From assembly GCF_037975245.1 (NCBI RefSeq), contig NC_092567.1:4968214-5032213 (forward strand): a stretch of 64,000 nt of DNA, read 5' to 3'. The DNA is from Apostichopus japonicus (taxonomy: Eukaryota; Echinodermata; Holothuroidea; Aspidochirotida; Stichopodidae). Position numbers and translations under genes: made by a program. Shown here piece after piece: positions 1-12,308 of this stretch. Position 1 is the stretch's first letter, and each line of letters opens with the position of its first letter. The notes beneath the pieces were generated by a model. The model searched no databases. It worked only from the letters and a program-made list of their open reading frames with translations, and was not told where the DNA came from.

Positions 1-2654
1 AATGTTTTTTTGATTCAAATTGTTTCATTGTGTAGAACTAACAAAATGTACTAAGAACAATGACTAGTATTTGTATTTGCAAAGAGGTAAATAGTATACT
101 GTAGCATGTTACCTTCATGTAGCCATGTACCACATTTTAATGGCAGATGCATAGGTTATCTACTACTTGAAATCGGTTTGCAGGACTAGGAGAATGGGAC
201 CCCTTTTCAACCCCCATTTTAATATAGGATTTCAAAGGGGGGGGGTAGCAAATCCCAACTGACTCAGGTAGGTCCTGCACTATTATGAAAAGGCCATAGA
301 ATTTAAAAATGGCGGAGGTGTGGTCGTTGGCTTGTTGAAGTCAAATCTCAGTAGCCCCGTCCCTGAATTCTTTTTGAAAATTGATGTTAACTGGTGCACC
401 CCGAGGCATAATTAGACCACCAATTAGGTCTAAAATTGGCTCCATACACCATGCAGTTTTGCCTATGAACAATGTTTTTGTAAAGTCGTAAGGGGGGGAT
501 TGGAGCGGGCCGGTAGGGGTGTACACTCGTAGCAGTGGCCTTCTTCTCAGCTGAATAGAACATTGCCCCCTCCCACCCCTCCCCCGACTTTTATCCAAGT
601 GTATAATTTAGAAATTTTCTGATTAATGTTGAAATACCAAAATACTTTCATCTCGTCATTTCAAATGTCTTTAGGAGAAGTCACGCCTAACAATGTCAAC
701 AGTAATAATTCTATTATTGTATAGCATGTCATCGGGAAGCGATAAGAGGGGTGGGCGTAGGGTTGTGAGGCGCACATTTTCATGCAGATGGGAACAATCT
801 CAAGAAGTGATGGGTGCGTCAGCCCCCCCCCCCCTCCGCCACGGCAATGATACGCCTTTGGGTCAACTACATGATATTCACAGGAAATGTGCTCAATTCT
901 CAAATCTCATGCAAAATTTATTTTTAGATTAATTGTACGAGTTACGGTACTAGATTTGGGGTAACAATTAGCATTCAGGTTGGAGTGTATTACATTTTAT
1001 CTGTGGATGGCAGTGTTGCATCGAAGAACACATGTATAGTGCAGTTCGCATATAGATTCTGGTCTAATACCGAAATGCGCCATGTTCCCCAACGACTCGG
1101 CCGAGTTCGAGACCAGCCACAGTTTTTTTCATAGCACAATTGTACAACTGTTTAAGGCGTCCATACACACACGTGGGTAATATGATATACCATATAGAGT
1201 ATATACATTAGTGAGAGAGGGAAAATGGAAACGTCAAAATTGGAGTTGTCGGTGTAAGGGGTAGGCCGAGGCGCATGCCCCTTCCGAAATCCTTGATACG
1301 CCACTGGCTGCCCTGTGTACTGTATATAATATGGATCAGCGCTGTAATTATGTCACTGTTCCTCTCTCTCTTCCCGGTGTCTTTGGCGTTTTTCTTCTGT
1401 TCCCTCCTTTTCTCCTTTTTTCTCTCTTTTTCCCCCTCTTTTTTTTCCTTTTTTATTCTCTCTTTTTTTCTCTCCTCTCTTTCTTACCCGGGGGCGCGCG
1501 CCCCCAACGCCCCCCCCCCTGGATACGCGCCTGCACAAGTTTAATAAACACAAGTTGTCACTTGTTTGTACATGCGGCGTACCGAATGTGTGCAGTTTGC
1601 ATGTAGGCTACTTGTGTACGACAAAAAAAAAACAGTTAAGTTCTATGCCGGCACACACTTTACCTGCGTCCTCTTCGATGCTAGGTGAATATCACGTCTT
1701 AAACTACGATTTAAGAAACGGCTGTTTCAAACATCTCACTAATTCTTTCGGCGACTTTAACCCCTATTCATTGAGCACAATAGCATAACCTGCGTATAAA
1801 CTCGTACAGGGATTATACGAGGTGTCTACGCGGCAATTTGTTTGTCAACGATTTTATACGCGATTGTACTTGTTTATACGATCCTGTGCGCGTACACATG
1901 TCCAGTTATACATGAGCGGTACTGTAGACTATTTATTTAGGAGTATTTATATAATTTCAGTTGAAAATGACCAACCTCCCTATTTTCCCTTATTCTCCCG
2001 GTGTTTGGCCCTGAAAAATGTTATTCTCCATATTTTGGGGTCAAACAGATTAGGTCTGTATGCATCTATCAAGCTTCTTTCAGTATCCTACACTTCTTGA
2101 TGCACAGAGTTACATAGGAATGGTAAGAATTAAGTTAATCTGGTTGTTGTGACTTTATTCACCAAACATATGGCTAGCAGGCATGGTTAAGGAATTTAAA
2201 TTCCCCTGCCACTCTTTATCAATATCATGTCATGATAACATTTCTTCCTTGCATATTTGAGAGCTAAATACTGTTTAAAATAAACACATTTAGAGGGCAT
2301 TAAAACATGTATGCACTGGCATCCATAAGGGTGGTTATAACTTTCCCCCTCCCCCCCCCCATTGGCTTCACTTGGGCTGCAAATTCACTATCAGAGAACA
2401 TTAAATATCTGAAAAGTAAAAATGCCTCAGCTAAAGTCCCCAGGGACTCCCACCAGGGCCTAGATTTATACTTCATAGAAATTACATATTTCTCTCTAAC
2501 ATGTATTTACATGTTTTAAACTTAGTAGAAGAAGACATGAAGTAGAAGAGATGTTACAGAGCTATTCTGAAGCACCCGGCTAGGGCTCAGATATTTATAT
2601 ATATTCCACAGTGTAAAATCAGGTAAAGTATTTCTAATACTGACATGTCCTCAG
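1..2654. other. Intergenic DNA with old repeat debris
   Basis: No gene could be supported here. The stretch holds poly-G/poly-C runs (for example near 237-245 and 822-834), a T/C-rich block at about 1360-1500, and sequence at 1245-1310 and 1500-1535 resembling worn ends of the hAT-like elements seen later (GGATACGC followed by CCTG-like words). Short open frames overlap the pyrimidine tract and are low complexity. Exons of the gene that starts to be visible at 2655 may lie here or left of the window, but none was found with both good splice sites and a matching phase. Confidence 0.6.
1917..2062 (+). repeat. Dispersed repeat shared with 28703-28835
   Basis: About 140 bases starting near TATTTAGGAGTATTTATAT and ending near TTGGGGTCAAACAGATTAGG match 28703-28835 closely, including the phrases CAACCTCCCTAT and AATGTTATTCTCC. 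At the second site this sequence lies directly after a decayed hAT transposase end, so this copy is probably the 3' tail of the same transposon family. Confidence 0.65.
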
Positions 2655-5600
2655 GTGCTCGAAATTGCTAGCAGATTCCAGAAACTATGTGAAAATACTG
2701 AAGATTTGGAGAGCTTTGCAGTACCCTTGTAAGTCCAGCCACTATAAATAGAGAACACAATTGGAAATACTTCCTACTAATCTGAGTATGTACAGCTGTG
2801 AATGAAGAATTGTCACTTATGCTTGTTTAATTTTTAAACATTGCTGAGCCAGTCACTGCAGTTGGTTTTAAGAAATCTAATTGGTCTCAAAACTGATCTA
2901 ACTTCACCGACTTAGTACTGTGGCTTAAAAAAAATATATAAGTGTCACCAAATTTGAAAATTTTGAATTTGCTTCCTTAATATTTGGAATTTTTATCTCA
3001 AGATTTTCACCTCAACAGTCAAAATTTGGACATTTTCATCTCAAAACTTTTTGACTCAAAATTTTGAGGTTACAAGTGTCTTCATCTGCCAAATTTGTGG
3101 AAAGAACTGACCATATTAGATAGCTATTAACTAGATGAACAGGGTACTTTATAAACCTTTGGTGATCTAAAATCTGGAAAGAGACCCCCAGAGAGTGGTG
3201 TAACTAGGTCAACGTAGGCAATGCAGTCTCCAGGGGCCTGGTGCCATTAAATAAAGAAAAATAATACAAAAACACATCCACCAAAGCTGACACACTAAAT
3301 TATATAAAAAAAATGATCTTCTGATGAGTGGAAATTCAAAAGACATTATTTCCTCAATAGGAAAGAGAGGTGCAAAATCTCACAAATTTCTCAGTCAAGC
3401 CCAAACCATGCATGGTTGGGTTTGTGTGAGGTTGGACTATCCTTTGGGAGCTCATTTATAATATCACTGCACTACACCTTTATATGCAACTTCCACTGAC
3501 AACGGACAATCCGGTTCAAGTTTAATAGTTTACTGGTTAATTGTTTTTACACTTACCTGGTTATTGGAAACTGAAGTGTAATTTCCTTCATCTGGATTGT
3601 ATTCCCTGTGAATGTCCATGTATACAGGGTAGTAAGCCAGAGACATACACATATCTATTTCTGACCGAAATTCTCAAGATCTACTATCAGTAAAACTTGA
3701 TTATCATTTTCTTTTCACTTAAAGGTTAACTTGAGTTATCCTTATGCGAGCTATTAGTGGATCACCTACTCCACCTGTAGTTACCAGTTTTTGATGGAAG
3801 TGTTCATACTGTGCTGACAAGGACAACGAGTGGTTCATCATCTGATATTTCTTTCATGTAATGGTAATAACATTAATGGTTAGTAAAGAACAGTGATAGT
3901 AATGTTTCAAGAACCTCTGGTAGATTTTTATGGATTAATACAGTAATTGGTATGTTTGTAGTGAGCTTGCCATGACACAATAGGCCCCCAAACACCCTTT
4001 GGTACGTTTTAACCATTTGTAAAACTGAAATAAAAATTGCCTCCGAGACTCATATTAATAAATTCTTCTAGAACTCCTGACACTTCTAGAATGGTAAGAC
4101 TGGAAGACAACTTGTTGGTTTGTATGAAAGTAGTTTGGGTTAACTACAAATAAGTCTTCTGTTTAGATATTTATTTTCTTCAGATTAAAACCAAACACTT
4201 GAAATACCATTTTAGATATTCCATAATGCTGTGGAAACATTAAAGAAGTCAACTCAGTCTGTATTGCTGAGCTTTGAGTTAGAGGTATTTGTAATGAACA
4301 CTCCATCAAACAAAAACAAAAAACCTAGATTAATTAAGGCAGGTCACACACAGGTCACACAAATATGGATATAATCTTGAACTTTAATGTACTTTGTTTG
4401 TTATGATGTTTATTTACTGTAGTACAGTAGAGATGACTGTTTTAAGCATTTGCTTACATATTGGAAATATGATTTGAAATGTAATTGGACAGTAAAATGC
4501 AAATCACCTCCACCTTTGGTATTCATCTCAAAGATGTCTATCATATCAGCTGAAGATTATGGTTGGGTTTGTATACATCTACTTCTTTGTTATTTTTCTC
4601 CAAACTCCTGAAAAACTGTCGCACAACAGTTCTAAGATTCACAATCACATCTTGTGAGGCTAAAGAAGCATTATTCGAAGAATGTACAAGTACCCAAAAC
4701 CAAGGACATTGAGAGACAGGCACAGTTCCATGCACAGTTGTGTCTCCAGATCCACTTTTTTTAAGTCTTTGTTTATCCAAAGTTAAAAGTATATCATTCT
4801 TGATCACATATTTCACTGGGCACTTAGCTGACGTACAACTGTAGCCTCCACCCAATCCTCACCCTCTCACAACAGGACTGCACGGAACAACATGTTATGA
4901 AATAACAGTATATGTCAAAGTCTGCAGATAGAAAAATATGTACTTTAACTCAATCAATTATAGTACAATGTCATCATTTCAGAAATCCTACAAATACATC
5001 AACCTATAGACAGTACAGTGAACCAATGGTTCCTAAATTATGTGACCAGGATCCTTCATCATGTTTTCTTCAGGCTCCATTCTATTTCAGGGTTGCATTG
5101 TTATAACTTTTGTTTCTCAAATGAATATTAACCAGACTGGATTGCCATGATATTGCTTAAAGTTTGTATTGAAGATTCAATGCTTGTCTCAATTTCAAAT
5201 TAATGTTTCTTTATATTTCAATTAGTTTGGTAGTAGGTGAACTGTATATACACAGTGGGAAGCATTATGAGACTTTGAACTCATCATCTTGTACAGTCTA
5301 TAGATTTGTATTCAAGTTGCATTAGTTTCTTTACATTGTTATTATAATTATAACTGAGTAATTTATTTTGAAACTACAGTAGCATACCACATGTTAATAA
5401 TAGCTGTGTTCTGTGTTTGACAATGTTACATGATAGAATGCAGCTACTTGCAGACCGGGTGATGACAATTCACATGAATAATAACATTATAACTGAAGAC
5501 CAAATGCATTTTTTTTTTTCATCATCAGGTAAACTGGAATTATTCAGTACTGAGATCAGCCTGTTTAGGGATTTACCAGTTTCATATCCGGATAACAGCT

Positions 5601-8600
5601 CTTGGAAGAAATGTGTACAGTTTACATGAGCAGGGTAATGATTGTATGGTCCACCACCTGATTTTTACCCCACCCACCCCTCCCCCTCTTCCATGAGAAT
5701 GCAAGTGTTAAATTGCATATTTTTACTCCATGACGTATCAGATGATCCCTCAAGGGAAATTTCCCCACCGGAAAGTCTATCATCCAGCACCCAACCCCCA
5801 TCAATTGCAATCACTGCAAAACAAGACATAACATATGAGCAATCTAGTTAGAACACTGCTAAAGGTTGTGTCTTAGGGATTTTGTGAGACCTCTTTTATT
5901 CAGTGTTTCTCTAATTGTAGCATCATCTCTACAAATTTTACCATAACTGTAGGTTTCAAGAAGATGAAATTCTGATGCCAAGTACATCTCTAATCTTACA
6001 AATCTGACCAATTTTAATGGTCATTAGACACACATTGTTTCATTATGTAACCGTTTCATTCCTGTGTGGGCATATAATGCTAATAAAGGCTTTCTATTGT
6101 CACCGTCTCCAGGTTGAGTGGATATTATGTAATTTATGGCAAGGTCCACCCATCCATCCCATCATATTAAATAGTTGTCAAGGATAATGATAGGTATTGA
6201 GTATTGCACTGATTTGATTGTAGTACTTAAGTATGCACTAGGGGTCTCTTTTACAAAACCATATAGCTTAGCCAAATACAGAACATTCATGTGCTGGCAG
6301 AGGTTATATAAAGGTCGGTCACATGTGTGACGTGAAATGATACTGGCTTATTTGCACAAAAAAAACATTGGCAAATTCCTCAGTTTCTAACAGGGCTGGT
6401 TAACCCTTCTTTCTCATGTTTCTCCCTTAATGTGTTTCTATTCTAACAAGACATTTCACCTCAATATTTCACTTTTTAAAATTAGCATAATACTACATAA
6501 GCTAAAAAATCCGGTCACGTGTGTGACATTGTTGGGTCACGTGTGTGACATTCTGAATTTTCTGTCCATAGTATGCAATTTTTGCAGTGCAAATGTGACT
6601 CTAGTAATGACCAAAGAACAGCACTAATGTTGATATTCCATAGGAATTACTTTAAGACAGTTTTACTGCCATGATTTGGAGGGTCACGTGTGTGACATTG
6701 TTTGGTCATGTGTGTGACATTCTGCATTTCCATTGATAAATGTCACACACGTGACCATCGGTCACGTGTGTGATGACTAATTAGAGGCTATTAGTTAATC
6801 GTTAGAATAATTATTTGACTGGATATTTTGCAAAACTAACAGTCTGTACCAAGAACGGTTGCATATCAAGTGTGGACATCATAAGGCACATCAGTTACTT
6901 TTTACGAAAACTTTTGAGTTATTTTAGTCAAAATTTGGTCAAAATTATGCTAATTAGCACCCATTATTAACAAAGAATTGAAGATCAGGAACCTCTACTT
7001 TAGGAATGAAATAAATGAACCCGTGTATAACTGCCTTCATGTGATAGTTGATAACTGAAATATTATTTCTAGATACTGATGTAGAAAAACCAAATATACA
7101 GTTAAAAACTACAAATTTTGGCTAAAACTTACAATAATGCAAATTTATGCAAATTAGTATGTTATGGTTGTAATTTTAATGAAAAAAATATGAAACAGAA
7201 AACTTGAGGAATCCATCTAAAACAAAAAGTATAGCAACTGGTCCTGATGAACACTTAAGTTTTTTCATGCCAGTTTCATTTTCCAGAGAATGGCCCCAAA
7301 GATGAACAACTTCATTGGCCTGCTGCACCAAACAACGTTAAAAGTACCTAATTAGAAAGTGTGCTGACCAAGTTAGTCTAATCCATAGGATTGCAAACAT
7401 GTTACCAAGTGTTGCCTTTTGTTTTCTTTATGGATAAATTTCCAAAAATTATTCAACTTTAAAATAAAAGTGCCTTGCAATAAAATGAATGAACTTGCAA
7501 TTATTGAGTCATTTTAGCATAAGCTTGTGTATCTGTGAGCAATGGAATAACTGTTGAGTAAATATTATAAAGGCAAACTCAAAAACAAGGGATTTTATCG
7601 TTTGCATTAAACATCTAGTTCAGATATGTTTCTTATTGTCTTTGTCTTTATCTCCTCATTAGGTAAATGTGGATTAATCTTTCTTGAGACGATCTTTGGG
7701 GGTCACATGATGTGGATCTTGCACAGAATGGCTTACAATATGCTGATGGTAATGATTAGTGTATACTTAGAGTATAGCAGGACTGGTAAGCTGGGTTGTA
7801 GTTATAATTAGATTTGATTCTGAGTAGAAAGTGATTTTGTTACTACCTAATCCTGGTGGAACAGTAATTGTTTTGAATCTTGCTTGATCAGCAAACTCCC
7901 TAAGGGCCTAGGGAAGAAGATAATGGCTTCAGTCTAACTTACATACACCATATATGAGGCAATGCATGTCATACATTGTATTGCTTACCATTGTGTAAAA
8001 GTACACAAAGAGGTGTATGTGCTTAGGGTGGCATACTCCTATTAGAGTCTATATCAATCCGCTCGATTGTTCTCCTTCAGGAAAAGTGCCAAAAAGCAGG
8101 GTAGAAAATAAAGATTGCCCAAATGCCAGGCAAGCTCAGTTTTTTTGTAGTATGTACCTTGGTCTGATTATGATTATTATTAGTTTTACAGTCTTGTACA
8201 GGGCCGAGGCCCTTTCAAACGACTTGTACAACTTGACCCTGGTCATTGGTAAGTTGTCACACCTACACACCAAAGTGTGCACAATTCAATCAATCTCTCC
8301 TTAGGCACCACAATCACATGTCCTCGGGGGCACTTCCCATAGGGTGCAGCCACAAACTGGCGCACACAACTATATTTACAAGTCCCCATTTATACACCTG
8401 GGTGAAGAGAGGCAATGGAGATAAAGCGCCTTGCCCAAGGACACAACGCAATGATCTGGCCAGGGCTCGAACCTGTAATCCTTAGATCAATCCACTGCCT
8501 TAACCACTTGACCACAACGCCCTCCCATGGATGTGTTTGAAATTAAGAAACTATAAAGTCGTTGAATTTATATGTGCATTGTCACCTGTGGGATACTCCA

Positions 8601-9245
8601 AAGATTATCTGGCATGCTGTAACATATCAACCCGAACTTATTATCAGCATGTTGAGTTACCATGCAGGTACATAGACAGTCACAGTTTGTTGGGTACCCA
8701 GGACTAAACTGATGAATGCTGAATTCTATATTTCTAAAATGAAATACTCTTGTTGAAATCAATCAGTTACATAGAACTGTGTTATACATGTAGTGAGTTC
8801 ATATGTGAGAAACATTGTGTAATGTTGGCAGCAATTTGACAGTCATCGGATACCAATGGCTTTAAATTTGCTACCATTTCTAATAAATAAATATATGTTG
8901 CCATACGTCTTTCTTAGGATTCTAATTGCTGTCCACAACTTTAAGTAAGCTGTGGTCAGTCAACAATATTGTTTTGTAAAACCAGATAAACAAACAAAAT
9001 AAAACGAAACAGTTGATGAAAGTCATAGTACTATGACTTTCATCAACTCTTTCGTTTTATTTTGTTCGTTTATCTGGTTCTACAAAGTAAAACACTTCCT
9101 AAATATTGTTTTGCCATGTTTTAACATTAATTTATGTTATGTTTTCAGTGTCGAGAGAGAGAGAGGAGTAGCAGAACCTGTTCAGTTGCTGTCCAATCCA
9201 CAATATTACTCTTGTGAAACATTCCTTAAATATTATTGTAACTGA
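2655..9245 (+). CDS. 3' part of an unrecognised multi-exon gene
   Basis: Seven short segments, each bounded by AG and GT, join in a consistent reading frame: 2655-2728 (VLEIASRFQKLCENTEDL, phase 0 to 2), 3641-3689 (DIHISISDRNSQDLLS, 2 to 0), 4216-4284 (IFHNAVETLKKSTQSV, 0 to 0), 5529-5634 (VNWNYSVLRSACLGIYQF, 0 to 1), 7663-7748 (KCGLIFLETIFGGHMMW, 1 to 0), a 20-base micro-exon 8081-8100 (EKCQKA, 0 to 2) and 9149-9245 (GVAEPVQLLSNPQYYSC, ending at TGA). Acceptors at 5528, 7662, 8080 and 9148 have good pyrimidine tracts; those at 3640 and 4215 are weaker. An AATAAA lies at 9494. The product, about 165 residues here, is a C-terminal part of mixed helical-looking composition with no motif I recognise. 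The 5529 segment is also open in a second frame, so that exon is the least certain. Upstream exons must lie further left. Splice joining is inference; no transcript is available. Confidence 0.42.
6317..6774. repeat. Cluster of CACGTG-centred repeats
   Basis: Seven copies of a 15-base word, GGTCACGTGTGTGAC or one-base variants, occur at 6317, 6513, 6535, 6682, 6704, 6742 (inverted) and 6759. Most are followed by ATTGTT or ATTCTG, giving paired units of 22 bases. The last two face each other around a three-base loop and form a 14-base stem. The cluster lies in an intron of the 2655-9245 gene model. CACGTG is the core bHLH E-box; a regulatory role is only a possibility. Confidence 0.75.
8168..8530 (-). 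mobile_element. tRNA-derived SINE
   Basis: Read on the minus strand, the element begins at about 8526 with GGAGGGCGTTGTGGTCAAGT, has an A box in GTGGTCAAGTGG (8503-8514) and a B box GGTTCGAGCCC (8463-8473) in tRNA-like spacing. These are internal RNA polymerase III promoter elements. It continues with CCTTGGGCAAGGCGC, a core resembling one found in several metazoan SINE families, and ends in ATA/ATT-rich sequence near 8170. No clear target duplication was found. It is far longer than a tRNA gene and has no acceptor stem pairing, so it is a SINE and not a functional tRNA. Confidence 0.8.
8972..9088. repeat. Near-perfect 117-base palindrome
   Basis: Two arms of about 58 bases meet with no spacer at 9029/9030 (AGTCATAGTACTATGACT at the centre). 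The arms differ at only four or five positions. The palindrome would form a long cruciform or snap-back hairpin and lies in the last intron of the 2655-9245 gene model. Confidence 0.9.
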
Positions 9246-9493
9246 AGCTCTCTGATGCATGCCATACACCAGACCGGCATCACTTTACAAACTTAAGAGA
9301 GTTCTTATGCGTTGAATCTTAGCCATTTATTTCTATTAACCCTACATCTATATTATTATCATATTCTATGTATCTGTTTATTCTGTTCTATGTTCTCTTC
9401 TGGTCACATTCCACCCTCATGTTTCTTGGTTTACTATATATGGTTATATTTATTATTCTGTCAATACTGCTGTTACACAATGTTGGTCTTCAT

Positions 9494-9499
9494 AATAAA
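9494..9499 (+). terminator. Candidate poly(A) signal AATAAA
   Basis: AATAAA lies about 250 bases after the TGA at 9243 that ends the 2655-9245 gene model. Other AATAAA words occur in this AT-rich stretch, for example near 9909, so the assignment is tentative. Confidence 0.3.
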
Positions 9500-9527
9500 T
9501 AGAAAGAATGGCGGTTGTGTTATAAAC

Positions 9528-9925
9528 AATACTTCCTCAAGCTGCTGAGTGATAAATATTTTAACATACTTTTATATGGTGTATAAGGCCAGAGACTGTA
9601 TACTTCGCTTCTGTCCATGATGTAGGCCCAACCATTCATAATTCATGTTCGCCTCTATGTGGACGGAACATTAGCTTGAAAGGTAATGTTACACCTAATT
9701 AATTAGAATGTAATGAATTCCAATGATGTTTAGTTAAGGCTAATGATGTAATAAAACCCTCTCATGTTTATGTATATGGTTGATGATTATTCATGAGATG
9801 CTGATTATTGTGTTTACTGTTGAACTTTAATTCCTCTTTTCTTGTTTATTATTCCCAGAAAGTTTTCTGTTGTTCATTTATACTTGTATAATTATACTTT
9901 ACGTATAATATAATAAATTGTTAGA
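9528..9925 (+). repeat. Duplicated segment C, copy 1
   Basis: Alignable over its length with 17628-17990. Shared phrases include CAACCATTCATAATTCATGT, GGTTGATGATTATTCATGAG and ACTTGTATAAT. Both copies end in AATTGTTAGA or CATTGTTAGA; after this the first continues into the minisatellite and the second does not. Confidence 0.85.
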
Positions 9926-9926
9926 G

Positions 9927-12308
9927 GAGTGGAGAGGGAGAGGGGAGATGGAGGGGTTTGAGGAAGATGTAGGGGTTTGATGGAGGGGGTTGGGGAGTTG
10001 GAGAGGGTGGGGGATGGAGGGAGATGGAGGTGTTTGAGGGAGGGGTTGGGAAGTTGGAGAGGGTGGGGAATGGAGGGGTGTGAGGGAGATGGAGGGGTTT
10101 GATGGAGATGTAGGGGTTTGATGGAGGGGGTTGGGGAGTTGGAGAGGGTGGGGGATGGAGGGAGATGGAGGCGTTTGAGGGAGGGGTTGGGAAGTTGGAG
10201 AGGTTGGGGTATGGAGGGGTGTGAGGGAGATGGAGCGGGTTGGGGAGTTGGAGAGGGTGGGGATGGAGGGAGATGGAGGGGTTTGAGGGAGGGGTTGGGG
10301 AGTTGGAGAGGGTGGGGAATGGAGGGGTGTGAGGGAGATGGAGGGGTTTGATGGAGATGTAGGGGTTTGATGGAGGGGGTTGGGGAGTTGGAGAGGGTGG
10401 GGGATGGAGGGGTTTGAGGGAGGGGTTGGGAAGTTGGAGAGGTTGGGGAATGGAGGGGTGTGAGGGAGATGGAGCGGGTTGGGTAGTTGGAGAGGGTGGG
10501 GATGGAGGGAGATGGAGGGGTTTGAGGGAGGGGTTGGGGAGTTGGAGAGGGTGGGGAATGGAGGGAGATGGAGGGGTTTGATGGAGATGTAGGGGTTTGA
10601 GGGAGGGGTTGGGAAGTTGGAGAGGTTGGGGAATGGAGGGGTGTGAGGGAGATGGAGTGGGTTGGGGAGTTGGAAATGGTGGGGGATGGAGGGAGATGGA
10701 GGGGTTTGAGGGAGGGGTTGGGAAGTTGGAGAGGTTGGGGAATGGAGGGGTGTGAGGGAGATGGAGCGGGTTGGGGAGTTGGAAAGGGTGGGGATGGAGG
10801 GAGATGGAGGGGTTTGAGGGAGGGGTTGGGGAGTTGGAGAGGGTGGGGGATGGAGGGGTGTGAGGGAGATGGAGCGGGTTGGGGAGTTGGAGAGGGTGGG
10901 ATGGAGGGATTTGAGGGAGGGGTTGGGGAGTTGGAGAGGGTGGGGAATGGAGGGGTGTGAGGGAGATGGAGCGGGTTGGGGAGTTGGAGAGGGTGGGGAT
11001 GGAGGGTGATGGAAGGGTTTGAGGGAGGGGTTAGGGAGTTGGAGAGGGTGGGGGATGGAGGGGTGTGAGGGAGATGGAGCGGGTTGGGGAGTTGGAGAGG
11101 GTGGGGATGGAGGGAGATGGAGGGGTTTGAGGGAGGGGTTGGGGAGTTGGAGAGGTGGGGGATGGAGTGGTGTCAGGGAGATGGAGCGGGTTGGGACGTT
11201 GGAGAGGGTGGGGAATGGAGGGGTGTGAGGGAGATGAGCGGGTTGGGGAGTTGGAGGGGGTGGGGATGGAGGGGTTTGAGGGAGATGGAGGGGTTTGATG
11301 GAGATGTAGGGGTTTGATGGAGATGGAGCGGGTTAGGGAGTTGGAGAGGGTGGGGGATGGAGGGGTGTGAGGGAGATGGAGCGGGTTGGGGAGTTGTATA
11401 GGGTGGGGATGGAGGGAGATGGAGGGGTTTGAGGGAGGGGTTGTGGAGTTGGAGAGGGTGGGGGATGGAGTGGTGTCAGGGAGATGGAGCGGGTTGGGGA
11501 GTTGGAGAGGGTGGGGAATGGAGGGGTGTGAGGGAGATGAACGGGTTGGGGAGTTGGAGAGGGTGGGGATGGAGGGGTTTGAGGGAGATGGAGGGGTTTG
11601 ATGGAGATGTAGGGGTTTGATGGAGGGGGTTGGGGAGTTGGAGAGGGTGGGGAATGGAGGGGTTTGATGGAGGGGGTTGGGGAGTTGGAGAGGGTGGGGG
11701 ATGGAGGGGTGTGAGGGAGATGGAGCGGGTTGGGGAGTTGGAGAGGGTGGGGATGGAGTGGTTTGATGGAGCAGGTAAGGGCGTTGGAGAGGGTGGGGAT
11801 GGAGGGGTTTGAGGGAGGGGTTGGGGAGTTGGAGAGGGTGGGGGATGGAGGGGTGTGAGGGAGATGGAGCGGGTTGGGGAGTTGGAGAGGGTGGGATGGA
11901 GGGAGATGGAGGGGTTTGAGGGAGGGGTTGGGGAGTTGGAGAGGGTGGGGATGGAGGGGTTTGAGGGAGCGGGTTGGGGAGTTGGAGAGGATGGGATGGA
12001 GCGAGATGGAAGGGTTTGAGGGAGGGGTTGGGGAGTTGGAGCGGGTGGGGGATGGAGGGGTGTGAGGGAGATGGAGGGGTTTGATGGAGCGGGTTAGGGA
12101 GTTGGAGAGGGTGGGGATGGAGGGAGATGGAGGGGTTTGAGGGAGGGGTTGGGGAATTGGAGAGGGTGGGGGATGGAGGGGTGTGAGGGAGATGGAAGGG
12201 TTTAGGAGACGGAGGGGGTTGGGGAGATGGAGGGGTTTTGAGAGATATGGTGGGGTTGGGGAGATAGAGGGGGTTGAGGAGATGGAAGGGGTTTGGGAGA
12301 TGGAGGGG
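9927..12308 (+). repeat. G-rich minisatellite, about 2.4 kb
   Basis: A tandem array with almost no C on the plus strand. Two related units alternate: a 56-base unit with GGGGATGGAGGGAGATGGAG and a 53-base unit with GGGGTGTGAGGGAGATGGAG, each following GGGTTGGGGAGTTGGAGAGG. They make a roughly 109-base higher-order period. Joints of the alternate unit, read at GGAGCGGG, fall near 10872, 10970, 11079 and 11186. Variant units with GATGTAGGGGTTTGATGG are interspersed. Runs of three to five G every few bases give dense G-quadruplex potential. Open frames rich in Gly, Glu, Trp and Met across it are by-products of the repeat. Confidence 0.95.

Noticed and set aside
4541-4855. 104-codon minus-strand frame (SQCPWFWVLVHSSNNASLAS)
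   Set aside because: It begins right after a stop with no ATG start, has no clear acceptor, matches nothing known to me, and lies in an intron of the plus-strand gene model. It could still be a terminal exon of an unknown gene.
8457-8530. A functional tRNA gene
   Set aside because: A and B boxes are present, but the acceptor and anticodon arms do not pair and the sequence continues into a SINE body.
10118-12065. Gly/Glu/Trp-rich open frames in the G-rich minisatellite
   Set aside because: They follow the repeat unit, shift frame with each indel and end at repeat-encoded stops.
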